Assembly: GCF_017498085.1 (NCBI RefSeq)
Contig: NZ_JAGBKM010000010.1
Coordinates: 1-64,000 of the forward strand
DNA length: 64,000 nt
Direction: 5' to 3'
Source: Psychrobacter coccoides
GTDB lineage: Bacteria > Pseudomonadota > Gammaproteobacteria > Pseudomonadales > Moraxellaceae
Position 1 is the stretch's first letter; the number at the start of each line of letters is the position of its first letter. Positions 1-8,825 of the stretch are shown here, piece after piece. The notes under the pieces are model-generated. The model saw only the letters and a list, made by a program, of their open reading frames with translations, had not been told where the DNA came from and made no database searches. A program made the position numbers and the translations under genes.

Positions 1-84
1 GATAATATCGGGATATTACCTAGCTATTTAACGATGTTTGGCAAGATTTAGCCATTTTTAGCCCATTTAGGTATCCTTCGATTG

Positions 85-103
85 AATTGAGGACACGCCC
101 TAG
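85..103. repeat. Right end of a TAGGGCGTGTC-family intergenic repeat
   Basis: The 19 bases AATTGAKGACACGCCCTAG (K is G here) match the right end of the 90-bp inverted-repeat element at 60281-60370 at 18 of 19 positions. No matching left end is visible between the window edge and this site, so the element either starts before the window or is a solo end. The remainder of positions 1-224 shows no gene. Confidence 0.5.
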
Positions 104-224
104 TAAAAAACCATTTCTTTAATAATGATGCATTGTGTAGTATTTAGCTTGAATAACTTGAATTCTTAACACCAATAGATAACACTCAATCTAATAACAT
201 CTCTAACTATAAAGTGAGCTACAC

Positions 225-1217
225 ATGGACTATAACCACATACCCAGACAGTCGTTAGGCTACTTCCCCACACCACTAATTGAACTGAGCAGATTAAGTA
301 ACGAACTGGCTGGCCCCAAAATTTTTATGAAGCGTGATGACAATACGGGACTGGCACTCGGCGGCAATAAAACCCGTAAGCTTGAGTTTATCATCGGTGA
401 TGCCCTTGCCAAAGGCGCTGACACCATCATTACCGCAGGGGCGGCGCAGTCAAACCACTGTCGCCAGACAGCCGCCGCTGCTGCAAGCTTAGGACTTGAA
501 TGTCACTTGGTTTTGGGCGGAGAAGCGCCTGAGCAAGTAAGCGGCAATCTACTACTAGATAAAATATTTGGTTGTCATATCCACTGGGCAGGAAGTCACC
601 GTAAAGGTGAAGACATCCCTCAAATCGTTGAGCAATTGAGCAAAGCGGGTAAAAACGTCTATGTGGTACCTTATGGCGGCTCAAGCGAGCTTGGTGCGTT
701 GGCATTTGTAGAAGCCTTTAAAGAATTAGATTCGCAACGTGAAAGCATGGACGAAACTTTCACTCATATCATCTTTGCCTCTAGCTCTGGCGGCACGCAA
801 GCAGGGTTAATGCTTGGTAATAGAATGCTCAACTCACCCTATCAAATAGTGGGCATCAATATTGATAAAGGTGAAACCGATACAGTGCCTTTTGATCAAT
901 ATACCCTCTCTCTTGCTAATAGCACGGCAAAACTTATCGGTGCGGATTATGAGTTTTCGGAGTCAGACTTGATACTAAACTCTGATTATGTTGGCGACGG
1001 GTATGGTGTGGTTGGTACACTCGAGAACGAAGCCATTGCTCTGACTGCGCAAACTGAAGGCATACTCCTAGATCCTGTCTATACAGGCCGCGCTATGGGT
1101 GGGCTTATCGACATGATCCGTACGGGAAAAATCAAAGAGACCGATCGAGTTTTATTTTGGCATACTGGCGGCGCACCCGCACTGTTTGCTTATTCAAGTG
1201 ATTTGGATATGGCTTAA
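225..1217 (+). CDS. dcyD: D-cysteine desulfhydrase (PLP-dependent, ACC deaminase family)
   Basis: Predicted cytoplasmic pyridoxal-phosphate enzyme that splits D-cysteine into pyruvate, ammonia and hydrogen sulfide. The 330-residue length equals the family norm. The N-terminal region has the family pattern FPTPL followed by MKRDD and GGNKTRKLEF. Lys49 in this last motif is the expected Schiff-base lysine. AGAAQSNHCRQTAA (about residues 72-85) and the Gly/Ser-rich phosphate-binding segment SSSGGTQAG (about 187-195) are also present. The ATG at 225 is the first in frame and is preceded only by a weak purine-rich site. The gene stands alone, 75 bp before dinB. 1-Aminocyclopropane-1-carboxylate deaminase is the main alternative in this family, but the overall pattern fits DcyD better. 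Confidence 0.85.
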   Translation: MDYNHIPRQSLGYFPTPLIELSRLSNELAGPKIFMKRDDNTGLALGGNKTRKLEFIIGDALAKGADTIITAGAAQSNHCRQTAAAAASLGLECHLVLGGEAPEQVSGNLLLDKIFGCHIHWAGSHRKGEDIPQIVEQLSKAGKNVYVVPYGGSSELGALAFVEAFKELDSQRESMDETFTHIIFASSSGGTQAGLMLGNRMLNSPYQIVGINIDKGETDTVPFDQYTLSLANSTAKLIGADYEFSESDLILNSDYVGDGYGVVGTLENEAIALTAQTEGILLDPVYTGRAMGGLIDMIRTGKIKETDRVLFWHTGGAPALFAYSSDLDMA

Positions 1218-1292
1218 GATATGGTTTAAAACAATACTCACTTTAACCATCAACACTAAAACCCAAGCACAAATTCAGGTAAAATAGAGCGC

Positions 1293-2381
1293 ATGACAGA
1301 CTCTATAAACCCTACCCCGCGCAAAATTATTCATCTCGACATGGATGCGTTTTATGCCAGTGTCGAACAGCGTGACTTCCCCGAGCTGCGTGGCAAGCCA
1401 TTGGTTGTTGGTGGTGATCCTAGTGGCCGTGGTGTAGTTGCTGCTGCCAGTTATGAAGTGCGCCCGTTTGGGGTACGCTCTGCTATGTCATGCTATGAGG
1501 CACGCAAGCGCTGTCCAGAGGCGATATTTGTCCGTCCAAGATTTGAGGTATATCGAGCTGTCAGTGCGCAAATTCGCTCTATCATGCTCAGCTTAACACC
1601 TCTGGTAGAGCCACTGTCATTGGATGAGGCCTATCTAGACGTTACTGGCTTATCGATACATAAAGGCTCAGCCACACTGATGGCGAATTGGTTGCGGGCG
1701 CAGATACTTGAGCAGACTGGATTGACAGCCTCAGCCGGCGTATCATTTAATAAAATGCTGGCAAAAATAGCTTCTGATCTTAACAAACCTAATGGTACTG
1801 CAGTCATCACGCCAGCGGACGCAGAGGCCTTTATCAGTACCTTGCCTATCGAGCGCTTTCACGGCATTGGTAAAGCCACTGCCAAACGCTTGCATGCCAT
1901 GGGAATTCGTAATGGTGCTGACCTGAAAGGTGTCACATCAGCAGTACTGGTCAACGAATTTGGTAAACGTGGGCAGTTTTATCATGATATCGCACATGGG
2001 CGTGATGAGCGTCCAGTCAAGTCAAAACGTCAGCATAAATCTGTAGGCTCAGAGACGACCTTTCATGACAATATCAGTGACACCGCTACATTGCTAGAGC
2101 AGATATACTTACAAAATGCCGATGCCTTTCATCAAATGCAGAACAAACAACTCATCGCCTATACCATTACACTGAAAATAAAATACGCTGACTTTACTCA
2201 AATCACACGCTCACATACGCTAGCCACTGCTTTTACTAGTGCTGAATCAGCACATTATTGGTTAGATCGATTGTTTGTGGACATACCTCGTGACTTGCCC
2301 ATTAGACTGGTCGGTGTAACCTACTCTTCTTTAGCACTCGCTACAGAAACCTTGTCACAATTGGATTTATTTAATTCTTGA
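1293..2381 (+). CDS. dinB: DNA polymerase IV (Y-family translesion polymerase)
   Basis: Error-prone Y-family polymerase that copies past damaged template bases. The palm carries the metal-binding motif HLDMDAFYASVE (Asp16) and the second catalytic motif SLDEAYLD (Asp111, Glu112). A helix-hairpin-helix segment IERFHGIGKATAKRLHAMG follows near residue 190, then the little-finger domain. The C-terminus ends in QLDLF (residues 356-360), a textbook beta-clamp-binding peptide, so the protein is complete at 362 aa (family about 350). No LexA box was recognised upstream. Confidence 0.95.
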   Translation: MTDSINPTPRKIIHLDMDAFYASVEQRDFPELRGKPLVVGGDPSGRGVVAAASYEVRPFGVRSAMSCYEARKRCPEAIFVRPRFEVYRAVSAQIRSIMLSLTPLVEPLSLDEAYLDVTGLSIHKGSATLMANWLRAQILEQTGLTASAGVSFNKMLAKIASDLNKPNGTAVITPADAEAFISTLPIERFHGIGKATAKRLHAMGIRNGADLKGVTSAVLVNEFGKRGQFYHDIAHGRDERPVKSKRQHKSVGSETTFHDNISDTATLLEQIYLQNADAFHQMQNKQLIAYTITLKIKYADFTQITRSHTLATAFTSAESAHYWLDRLFVDIPRDLPIRLVGVTYSSLALATETLSQLDLFNS

Positions 2382-2608
2382 GCGTAGCCTGTGTCCTTGT
2401 TTCTATCAATAAGGCTTTAAATGAGTTAAAAGTGAGTATATGTCTTAGTCAGCTAATTGACGTATAGCAAAGTAATTTATACCTTATGCTTAGGCTATTT
2501 ATCTAGTACTACCAATATGACTGACTGTCTTTATCAGGAAGATATCACCTGTTTGATTTGTTTCTGCTAAACTAGCAGCAAAATTTCTACCTATGTAACG
2601 ACCTCATT

Positions 2609-3793
2609 ATGACCAATCAAACCTCTAAAACCAATCATCACAATACTGACAGTCCTTTAACTTATCTTAGCGTTAATGATTATGATTACGAGCTTCCTGA
2701 TCGTCTCATTGCCCGCTATCCATTAGCACAGCGCTCAGCCTCCAAGCTCTTATACTTACCGGCTACTGACCCGAAAGATCCCGTAACGACGCCGCTAGAT
2801 CATATGTTTACTGAGTTGCCATCACTACTTAATACTGGCGATTTGATTGTGTTTAATGATACAAAAGTAATGAAGGCAAGATTATTCGGTCAAAAAGAGA
2901 CAGGTGGCCGTGTAGAGGTGCTCATAGAGCGTTTGATAGACGATGCTACTACTGTAGATGCAAACATAGAATACATAAACACAAGTACTAAGCAGGTTTC
3001 GACAGAGCGACATCTCGCTCTATGTCATGTCAAAGCCAGTAAAGCACCCAAAGTTGGCCAGCGCTTATGGTTGGCTGAGGCACAAATGGGCTGTGTCATG
3101 CTTGGTCGTCAAGATAACTTATTTATCTTAGCGTTTGATGCACCTATCTTGCCAGACTTAGAGCGCTATGGTGAGCTGCCCATACCACCCTACTTTGAAC
3201 GCCACGCCGATGCCACTGACAATACGCGCTACCAAACCGTCTTTCATGACCCAACTAAGCTCGCTAGCGTTGCTGCACCTACTGCGAGTCTACATTTTGA
3301 TAATACCGTCTTGGCTGCATTGGCGGATAAAGGCATCAATACCGCTTTTGTCACCTTACATGTGGGTGCAGGTACCTTTGCTCCAGTCAAAACAGACAAC
3401 TTGCTCAATCATACCATGCACAGTGAGTACGCTCACCTGCCACAAGCGACTGCAGATTTAATCAATCAAACCCATGCGAATGGCAAAAAAGTCATTGCAG
3501 TTGGCACGACTGTTGCACGTGTTTTAGAGACGGCTTACCAAAAAACCGCCGATGAGAGACAAAATATTGCTACTTGGTCAGGGGATACGGATATTTTTAT
3601 CTATCCTGGATTTAGATTTGGCGTGATAGATAGGTTACTGACTAATTTTCATTTGCCCAAATCTACTTTATTGATGTTGGTGTCGGCATTTGCAGGAAAA
3701 AATGCCATTGAGTGCGCTTATCAGCACGCTATTGCCAACCAATATCGGTTTTTTAGCTACGGCGATGCCATGTTACTCGATAGATTCGAGTAA
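2609..3793 (+). CDS. queA: S-adenosylmethionine:tRNA ribosyltransferase-isomerase
   Basis: Makes epoxyqueuosine in tRNA by transferring the ribosyl part of S-adenosylmethionine to 7-aminomethyl-7-deazaguanine. Family motifs are clear: YDYELPDRLIARYP near the N-terminus, FNDTKVMKARL (about 92-102), VAAPTASLHF (about 220-230), HVGAGTFAPV and GTTVARVLE. The protein is 394 aa against the usual 340-360. The excess is an insert of roughly 40 residues after RVEVLIERL (about residues 111-150), plus about 20 extra residues at the N-terminus. tgt, the usual neighbour, is not adjacent; fimV follows after 132 bp. Confidence 0.95.
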   Translation: MTNQTSKTNHHNTDSPLTYLSVNDYDYELPDRLIARYPLAQRSASKLLYLPATDPKDPVTTPLDHMFTELPSLLNTGDLIVFNDTKVMKARLFGQKETGGRVEVLIERLIDDATTVDANIEYINTSTKQVSTERHLALCHVKASKAPKVGQRLWLAEAQMGCVMLGRQDNLFILAFDAPILPDLERYGELPIPPYFERHADATDNTRYQTVFHDPTKLASVAAPTASLHFDNTVLAALADKGINTAFVTLHVGAGTFAPVKTDNLLNHTMHSEYAHLPQATADLINQTHANGKKVIAVGTTVARVLETAYQKTADERQNIATWSGDTDIFIYPGFRFGVIDRLLTNFHLPKSTLLMLVSAFAGKNAIECAYQHAIANQYRFFSYGDAMLLDRFE

Positions 3794-3925
3794 GTAGCGT
3801 CTGCGAGTCATCTGGGCTATTAAATAAACTGGTAAACCAGATAGTATTTTGTTATAACAACATTGATACACTATTATTATTGTTATTATCAATATCTCTT
3901 CTAAGTCACTATAAAAGGGCGGCGC

Positions 3926-5770
3926 ATGTCTTGGCATTTATCACATCGATTGACCAATATTCACCGCGCAGTGTCAGTCGCATTAGTTTGTTCAATAAGT
4001 TCGGTGGCATTACTGTCTGTGGCACATGCAGCGACTATTGGGCATGCAAACATTACCTCTGCCCAGCATGAGCCGTTAGCGGCAAGTATTAGTATCAGCA
4101 AAATCAATGCCCAAGACTTTCAAGCCAATATTGCAAGCTCAGCAGTTTACCAACAAATGGGGCTGACCCCCACTGCTTCAATGAGCGTTCGTTTCGTGCC
4201 AACATCAGCGACAACAGGGCAACTACTGATTAACACCTCACAGCCTGTTTCTATGCCGTTTGCAGACGTCGTATTGGCCATTAATGATGACGGTCAGCGT
4301 AATTTAATACCAAAGACCTTACTCATGCCACTCGGTAATAGTGTGCCTATCAAAAAATCCAATCGAATGATTACTGGCGCTACAAAACCAAGCTTACCAG
4401 AAGTATCACCCTCTACTGCCAAACCCTTGGTGGTCAAGCGTGAAGCACCGCCGCCACTGTTGTTTGATCAGTCGATCAGCCAGACACCAGTACAAACATC
4501 AAGCCATCTACCTAAAACGACTGCTACTAAATCGTTGGCATCGATGACTGATCATCCTTCATCACTCCCTAGCACTGCGCTACCATCGTCTGAAATGGCA
4601 AGTCTGACTGTCAAAACGGCGCAACCGACAGAGTCGACTGAGACTCTCAATAACGACCTCAGCGGCACTGAATCCGTGAATACCTCTAATGTCGTGAGTG
4701 AAACTGCAACTTATAGACCTGATCCTAGTAGCACAGCCAAAACATCACTTGAGACGGAATCTTCAAGTACCCTTGCATCAGCCGTTAGTGCTGACAATAA
4801 GCAACTCGATGTCTTAAGCATTCAAGTAACTCGGCAAATTCAGGCAAAAAAACAGCCAAATGCAAAGAACAACATAAAGAACAACATAAAGAACAACACA
4901 AAAAACAATGAAACCGTTATCCAAAACCAACCTGCGCCTGTAATGACCCATACTGAAGATGACAAACCTACAGCAGCCTATGAAAGCACGGTAGACCAAA
5001 GCACAGTAGACGATGCTGCTCTGGCAACTCAACAACAAACCCCACCGTCATACAATAGTGGCTCAGATGCGACAACCTCTGTAGCATCAACGCCCCCAGT
5101 AAGTACTTACACCGTACAGCGTAATGATAATCTGTGGCTCATCTCGCAGCAGATTGCCCAACAAAACAATCTAGATGTGAGCCTAGTGATGGCCCAAATC
5201 AAAGAACAAAACCCAGATGCTTTTATCGCACGAGATGCCGACTTACTAAAAAAAGACGCTCAGCTGATCCTACCTAAGTACGATGTAATCCCTTCGCAGC
5301 AGAGCCTACAAACCGCCATCGCTGCTCAAAGGCAGTTTTATGTGCAAAGAAGCCGAGCGCAAAAGACCAAAGTGCACCGTCAGAAAAAGCCAACCTCAAG
5401 CGCTGATAGCGAAGCCCCAAAAGTAGCTGCTAAACCCATACCAGCAGATACAAAAGCATCCGCACCGCAGACCGAAAGACCTGAGCGAACCACGACAACA
5501 AAGCTACCACAAGCTCGTTTTTCAATACTTGCTCCTGGTCGTGATGGTAGCGCTGATGGCACTCAGGCTAAGGCAGCAGCAGCGACTGGAAATGGCTTGA
5601 GTACCGACATACTAGCCACTCTTAAGTCAGCAAGACAGCGTACTGCAGATCAAGCTAAACGGCTAGCAGCGACCCAAAGTACCCTTGGTCATTATGCTAA
5701 AAAACTACAACTACAAAACCAAAAACTGGCTGAGCTTGAGGCTCGTCTAAAAGAATTACGTAATCAATAA
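3926..5770 (+). CDS. fimV: FimV N-terminal (periplasmic, LysM) half of a split FimV
   Basis: FimV is an inner-membrane hub protein for type IV pili, twitching and polar localisation. This 614-aa protein holds only the periplasmic half. It has a signal peptide ending near AHAATIGHA (about residue 36) and a conserved FimV N-terminal domain (about 37-135). A long Ser/Thr/Ala-rich linker follows, with an Asn/Lys-rich stretch. A LysM-like domain beginning YTVQRNDNLWLISQQIA lies at about 395-450, and a C-terminal coiled coil at about 560-614. There is no transmembrane segment after the coiled coil. That segment starts the next gene, 57 bp downstream and in the same frame. Two in-frame stops (TAA at 5768, TAG at 5798) separate them, so this is more than one point nonsense mutation. 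The ATG at 3926 has an AAAGGG upstream. Confidence 0.85.
   Translation: MSWHLSHRLTNIHRAVSVALVCSISSVALLSVAHAATIGHANITSAQHEPLAASISISKINAQDFQANIASSAVYQQMGLTPTASMSVRFVPTSATTGQLLINTSQPVSMPFADVVLAINDDGQRNLIPKTLLMPLGNSVPIKKSNRMITGATKPSLPEVSPSTAKPLVVKREAPPPLLFDQSISQTPVQTSSHLPKTTATKSLASMTDHPSSLPSTALPSSEMASLTVKTAQPTESTETLNNDLSGTESVNTSNVVSETATYRPDPSSTAKTSLETESSSTLASAVSADNKQLDVLSIQVTRQIQAKKQPNAKNNIKNNIKNNTKNNETVIQNQPAPVMTHTEDDKPTAAYESTVDQSTVDDAALATQQQTPPSYNSGSDATTSVASTPPVSTYTVQRNDNLWLISQQIAQQNNLDVSLVMAQIKEQNPDAFIARDADLLKKDAQLILPKYDVIPSQQSLQTAIAAQRQFYVQRSRAQKTKVHRQKKPTSSADSEAPKVAAKPIPADTKASAPQTERPERTTTTKLPQARFSILAPGRDGSADGTQAKAAAATGNGLSTDILATLKSARQRTADQAKRLAATQSTLGHYAKKLQLQNQKLAELEARLKELRNQ
4864..4899 (+). 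repeat. Three tandem 12-bp repeats inside the FimV linker
   Basis: The unit AAAGAACAACAT occurs twice exactly and once with a single change, encoding an Asn/Lys-rich run in the linker before the LysM domain. Because 12 bp is a whole number of codons, copy-number change would alter linker length without breaking the frame. Confidence 0.8.
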
Positions 5771-5827
5771 CTGCCGAACTGTTGGGTATCATTACTTTAG
5801 ACAGTCATCATAGGCATAGGAGTATTT

Positions 5828-7516
5828 ATGGATAGTATGCTATATATCATTGCAGGCTTGGTGGTCATTATACTGTTAGCAGTATTGTTACTACGTAGAA
5901 AAAAAGCTCAAAAACCACCAACCCAGCGTATCAATCGAGCAGAAAAAACCGCTGCCGCCAGTACACCTGTGCGCAAACAACCCATAGCAAGCTCTAATCC
6001 TGAACCAGAGCAGACTAAACAGAGTGCCTCTCAGTTTGATCCGATCACTATCGCCCAACGCTTTATCGATCAACAGCGTTATGATAAAGCAATCGAGACC
6101 TTAAGTCGTAGCCTGAAGACACAGCCTCATGACGCTAAGTTGCTACTTAAGCTCTTGAATATATATGCAGTGACTAATCAGCATGAGGACTTTTATACAA
6201 CCTATGAGGCCATCCAGCCATCTGCTGACCCAGCGATCCTTAATGAAGCCGATCAGCTCAAATCCTTGTTAGATCAAGAGCAAATACAAAATGTGCCTGT
6301 ACAGCCTGAAGAGAGCAGTACTGACATTGATAGTATAGATTTCGATCTGCCAGTAGCGCAGCGCACACCAGTACCAACGACACAGCCTAGCCATGATCTA
6401 GATAACTTAGAGGGCACAAACGACTTAGAGACATCACATGATTTAAGTGATTTGGAGGCATTAGACCTCAACACCCTAAGTGAAACGGTAGAAGCACCGC
6501 AGGAGACATTAGAACATAACTCTGATGACGATACCTTTGCGCTTACTTTAGATGATCTGGAAGTAGACAGCCTTGACACAGACACTATCGAGACTTCAGC
6601 GTTTGACATCGATGCATTAGAAACCTCTCACGACAAGGCTAATGAAGACACGGGGCACACCAGTGGTGCAAAAGATGCCGCCAATGAACTGGCCGACACG
6701 GTTGAAAATATCGATAGTGATTTTGCACTTGACTTCGACTTTCCTACAGAAAATGAGCGTGCTGTAGAAGCAGCTTCTCAAGACGATAAGCAAGATACTC
6801 ACTCAGCAGATAACCTCACCCTAGAAGAGGATTTCGTTTTAGATCTAGACGATTTAACTGCAGAGGTCAGCGACTCTGATGTGGAAGGGGCTGCTGTACA
6901 AGACAATGATACAGATAATAATGAAGACTTTGCGCTCCTTTTAGAAGACATAGAAGAAAGTAAAGAAGATAATACTGCAAGTGACTTGAGCATTGAAACA
7001 GAGGACACCAGCAGTGTGCTCGGTATGGGCGTCGCAGATACTGTAGCGCAACTGGATGAGCTAGATTTTGATGAGCTGAGCTTTGATGATGGGTCTTTTG
7101 ACACTGCAGCTGACCTGCCATCGACCCCTGACAGCGCAGCTATAAAAAATGACGTTTCGGAGTCTGACGACCGTATCTTAATCGATGATGACTTTGATTT
7201 TGATGCATTGGTATCATCACCATCAACCGAAGCACCAGTGGTAAGTGAAGACGATGCTGAAGGTGATAGTTACTCAGACAGTCTTAGCCAAAAACCAGTC
7301 ACGCCAGAGACATCAGCTGATTTCGCCGAGCAGTTTGCTGCCGACTTCGACTTTGTCAAAACCTTGGACAACAATCAAGTCACCTTAGATTTGGCAGCGC
7401 AATATTTACAATTAGGCGAGTACGATAGCGCTAAGCGTTTATTGAAAGAAGTTATTGTACAAGGCAACCACGAACAGCAAAGCCAAGCTCAGGAGTTGCT
7501 TGCACGTACCGCATAA
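5828..7516 (+). CDS. FimV C-terminal (membrane, TPR) half of a split FimV
   Basis: This 562-aa protein is the membrane and cytoplasmic half of FimV. It starts directly with a transmembrane helix (residues 4-22) followed by the positive stop RRKKAQK, so the N-terminus is outside and the bulk is in the cytoplasm. Residues about 60-125 form TPR-like helices (FIDQQRYDKAIETLSRSL). Residues about 130-505 are a very acidic Asp/Glu/Ser low-complexity stretch. The last 50 residues (LDLAAQYLQLGEYDSAKRLLKEV) match the conserved FimV C-terminal TPR domain. It has its own AGGAG ribosome binding site 5-6 bases before ATG. It follows the periplasmic half by 57 bp and is surely cotranscribed; a terminator follows at 7573. 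Confidence 0.85.
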   Translation: MDSMLYIIAGLVVIILLAVLLLRRKKAQKPPTQRINRAEKTAAASTPVRKQPIASSNPEPEQTKQSASQFDPITIAQRFIDQQRYDKAIETLSRSLKTQPHDAKLLLKLLNIYAVTNQHEDFYTTYEAIQPSADPAILNEADQLKSLLDQEQIQNVPVQPEESSTDIDSIDFDLPVAQRTPVPTTQPSHDLDNLEGTNDLETSHDLSDLEALDLNTLSETVEAPQETLEHNSDDDTFALTLDDLEVDSLDTDTIETSAFDIDALETSHDKANEDTGHTSGAKDAANELADTVENIDSDFALDFDFPTENERAVEAASQDDKQDTHSADNLTLEEDFVLDLDDLTAEVSDSDVEGAAVQDNDTDNNEDFALLLEDIEESKEDNTASDLSIETEDTSSVLGMGVADTVAQLDELDFDELSFDDGSFDTAADLPSTPDSAAIKNDVSESDDRILIDDDFDFDALVSSPSTEAPVVSEDDAEGDSYSDSLSQKPVTPETSADFAEQFAADFDFVKTLDNNQVTLDLAAQYLQLGEYDSAKRLLKEVIVQGNHEQQSQAQELLARTA

Positions 7517-7572
7517 TACATCCTGACGCTAATCCGTCCCTGTATGTCAGGGGGTTATCAGCTGACACATTT

Positions 7573-7611
7573 AAACAAGCATTCTATAATATAGGGTGCT
7601 TGTTTTTGTTT
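7573..7611 (+). terminator. Rho-independent terminator after the fimV pair
   Basis: The arms AAACAAGCA and TGCTTGTTT form a hairpin followed directly by a T-rich tract. Confidence 0.75.
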
Positions 7612-7673
7612 TAGCCTTGTCTATCATATGCTACTCTATCCTACTACTATTTTGATATATAGCTGATCAATAC

Positions 7674-8780
7674 ATGTCTAATCCCTCGATAAAAAAGCCT
7701 TCTACATCAATGCCCGTCCAGCTGATTTATGCTGGCGGTACCTTTGGCAGCTATGGACGACCACTGGCGCCACTTGATGCCGATGTGTTTTTACCCGCAT
7801 TGCAGCAACTGTTAAGAGCGCATAGTCATCATGAGTATCTGCCAGATATCTCTTGGTTGGATAACGCATTGATTAAAGACAGTAGCCAACTGACAGCATC
7901 TGATTTTGTACATTTCTATCACTTACTGTTGGCCGCTTATGCTCAAGACTCAAGACAGTTTGTCTTAATTACTGGTACAGACACACTCAGTTATTTGGGT
8001 GCTTTTTTGGCGGAGGCATTTGCTGGATCTGATATTTGTGTGGTCGTCACAGGTAGTATGCGTCCATTATTAGACAGTGAGGTACTACAGACTTATACCG
8101 TCGATAGCCATAGCGATGCATGGGACAATCTCAGCGCCTCTCTGCGATTGGCCGCTGGTGGAGAGCCTGGTGTGAAGATCTGCTTTGGTGGTGAGGCCTG
8201 GCCGGCGCAAACGGTACAAAAAATTCACAGTCATGACTTTATGGCTTTTACCGGCCATATGCGTGCCGCTTATCCCGCCAATAGCTATCAAAAGCGTCTG
8301 CCAGCTGCTCGCCTACAACACTGGATCGATGATCAGTTGGCCCTAAATGATGTGATTTCATCACGGGCAGAAACAGCCAGCATTTATCCCATATACTGCG
8401 TGCCAAACAGCCCTGATGTCTTAAGTGCCCAGCTAAAGGCTTTATCGCAGCAACCGCCTTCAGGTATTATCTTACTGGGCTTTGGTGCAGGTAATATCCC
8501 TTACTCTACAGGCTTAGCCGAAGTGCTCAATCATGCCTACCAAGTAGGCCATATGGTTGTCTGTGCCAGTCAATGTCCATTTGGCGGCGTTAGTGACAGC
8601 TATGCTGCGGGCAGTTGGCAATATGATTATCACGTACTGGCTGGTGGCCGCTTAACCATCTCGGCCATCTACGCTCGCCTGCTATGGCTACTGTTACGCT
8701 ATGACACGCCTACACGCAGACGTCAACGCTGGACCCATACTATCAATCAGTCAGATATTGCTGTCAGTAGAAAAGACTGA
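7674..8780 (+). CDS. Asparaginase (type I family)
   Basis: Predicted amidohydrolase that converts asparagine to aspartate and ammonia. Both family signatures are present: AGGTFGS with nucleophile candidate Thr23, and ITGTDTLSY with Thr102/Asp103. A further conserved GFGAGNIP lies near residue 279. There is no signal peptide, which suits a cytoplasmic enzyme. At 368 aa it is slightly longer than E. coli AnsA. It sits between the fimV pair and truA and ends 45 bp before truA, so the two may be cotranscribed. No clear ribosome binding site precedes the ATG at 7674; Met13 is an alternative start. Glutaminase activity cannot be excluded. Confidence 0.85.
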   Translation: MSNPSIKKPSTSMPVQLIYAGGTFGSYGRPLAPLDADVFLPALQQLLRAHSHHEYLPDISWLDNALIKDSSQLTASDFVHFYHLLLAAYAQDSRQFVLITGTDTLSYLGAFLAEAFAGSDICVVVTGSMRPLLDSEVLQTYTVDSHSDAWDNLSASLRLAAGGEPGVKICFGGEAWPAQTVQKIHSHDFMAFTGHMRAAYPANSYQKRLPAARLQHWIDDQLALNDVISSRAETASIYPIYCVPNSPDVLSAQLKALSQQPPSGIILLGFGAGNIPYSTGLAEVLNHAYQVGHMVVCASQCPFGGVSDSYAAGSWQYDYHVLAGGRLTISAIYARLLWLLLRYDTPTRRRQRWTHTINQSDIAVSRKD

Positions 8781-8825
8781 CAGCTATCAACAATCTCTAT
8801 CTATTATCGCTACCCTGAACGCATT

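Noticed and set aside
3830..3845. Short hairpin CTGGT/ACCAG after queA as a terminator
   Set aside because: Only five base pairs with a two-base loop and no T tract, so too weak to call.
6274..7104. Several Ser-rich frames antisense to the FimV C-terminal half
   Set aside because: They arise from the acidic Asp/Glu repeats read on the other strand. None has a start site or domain.
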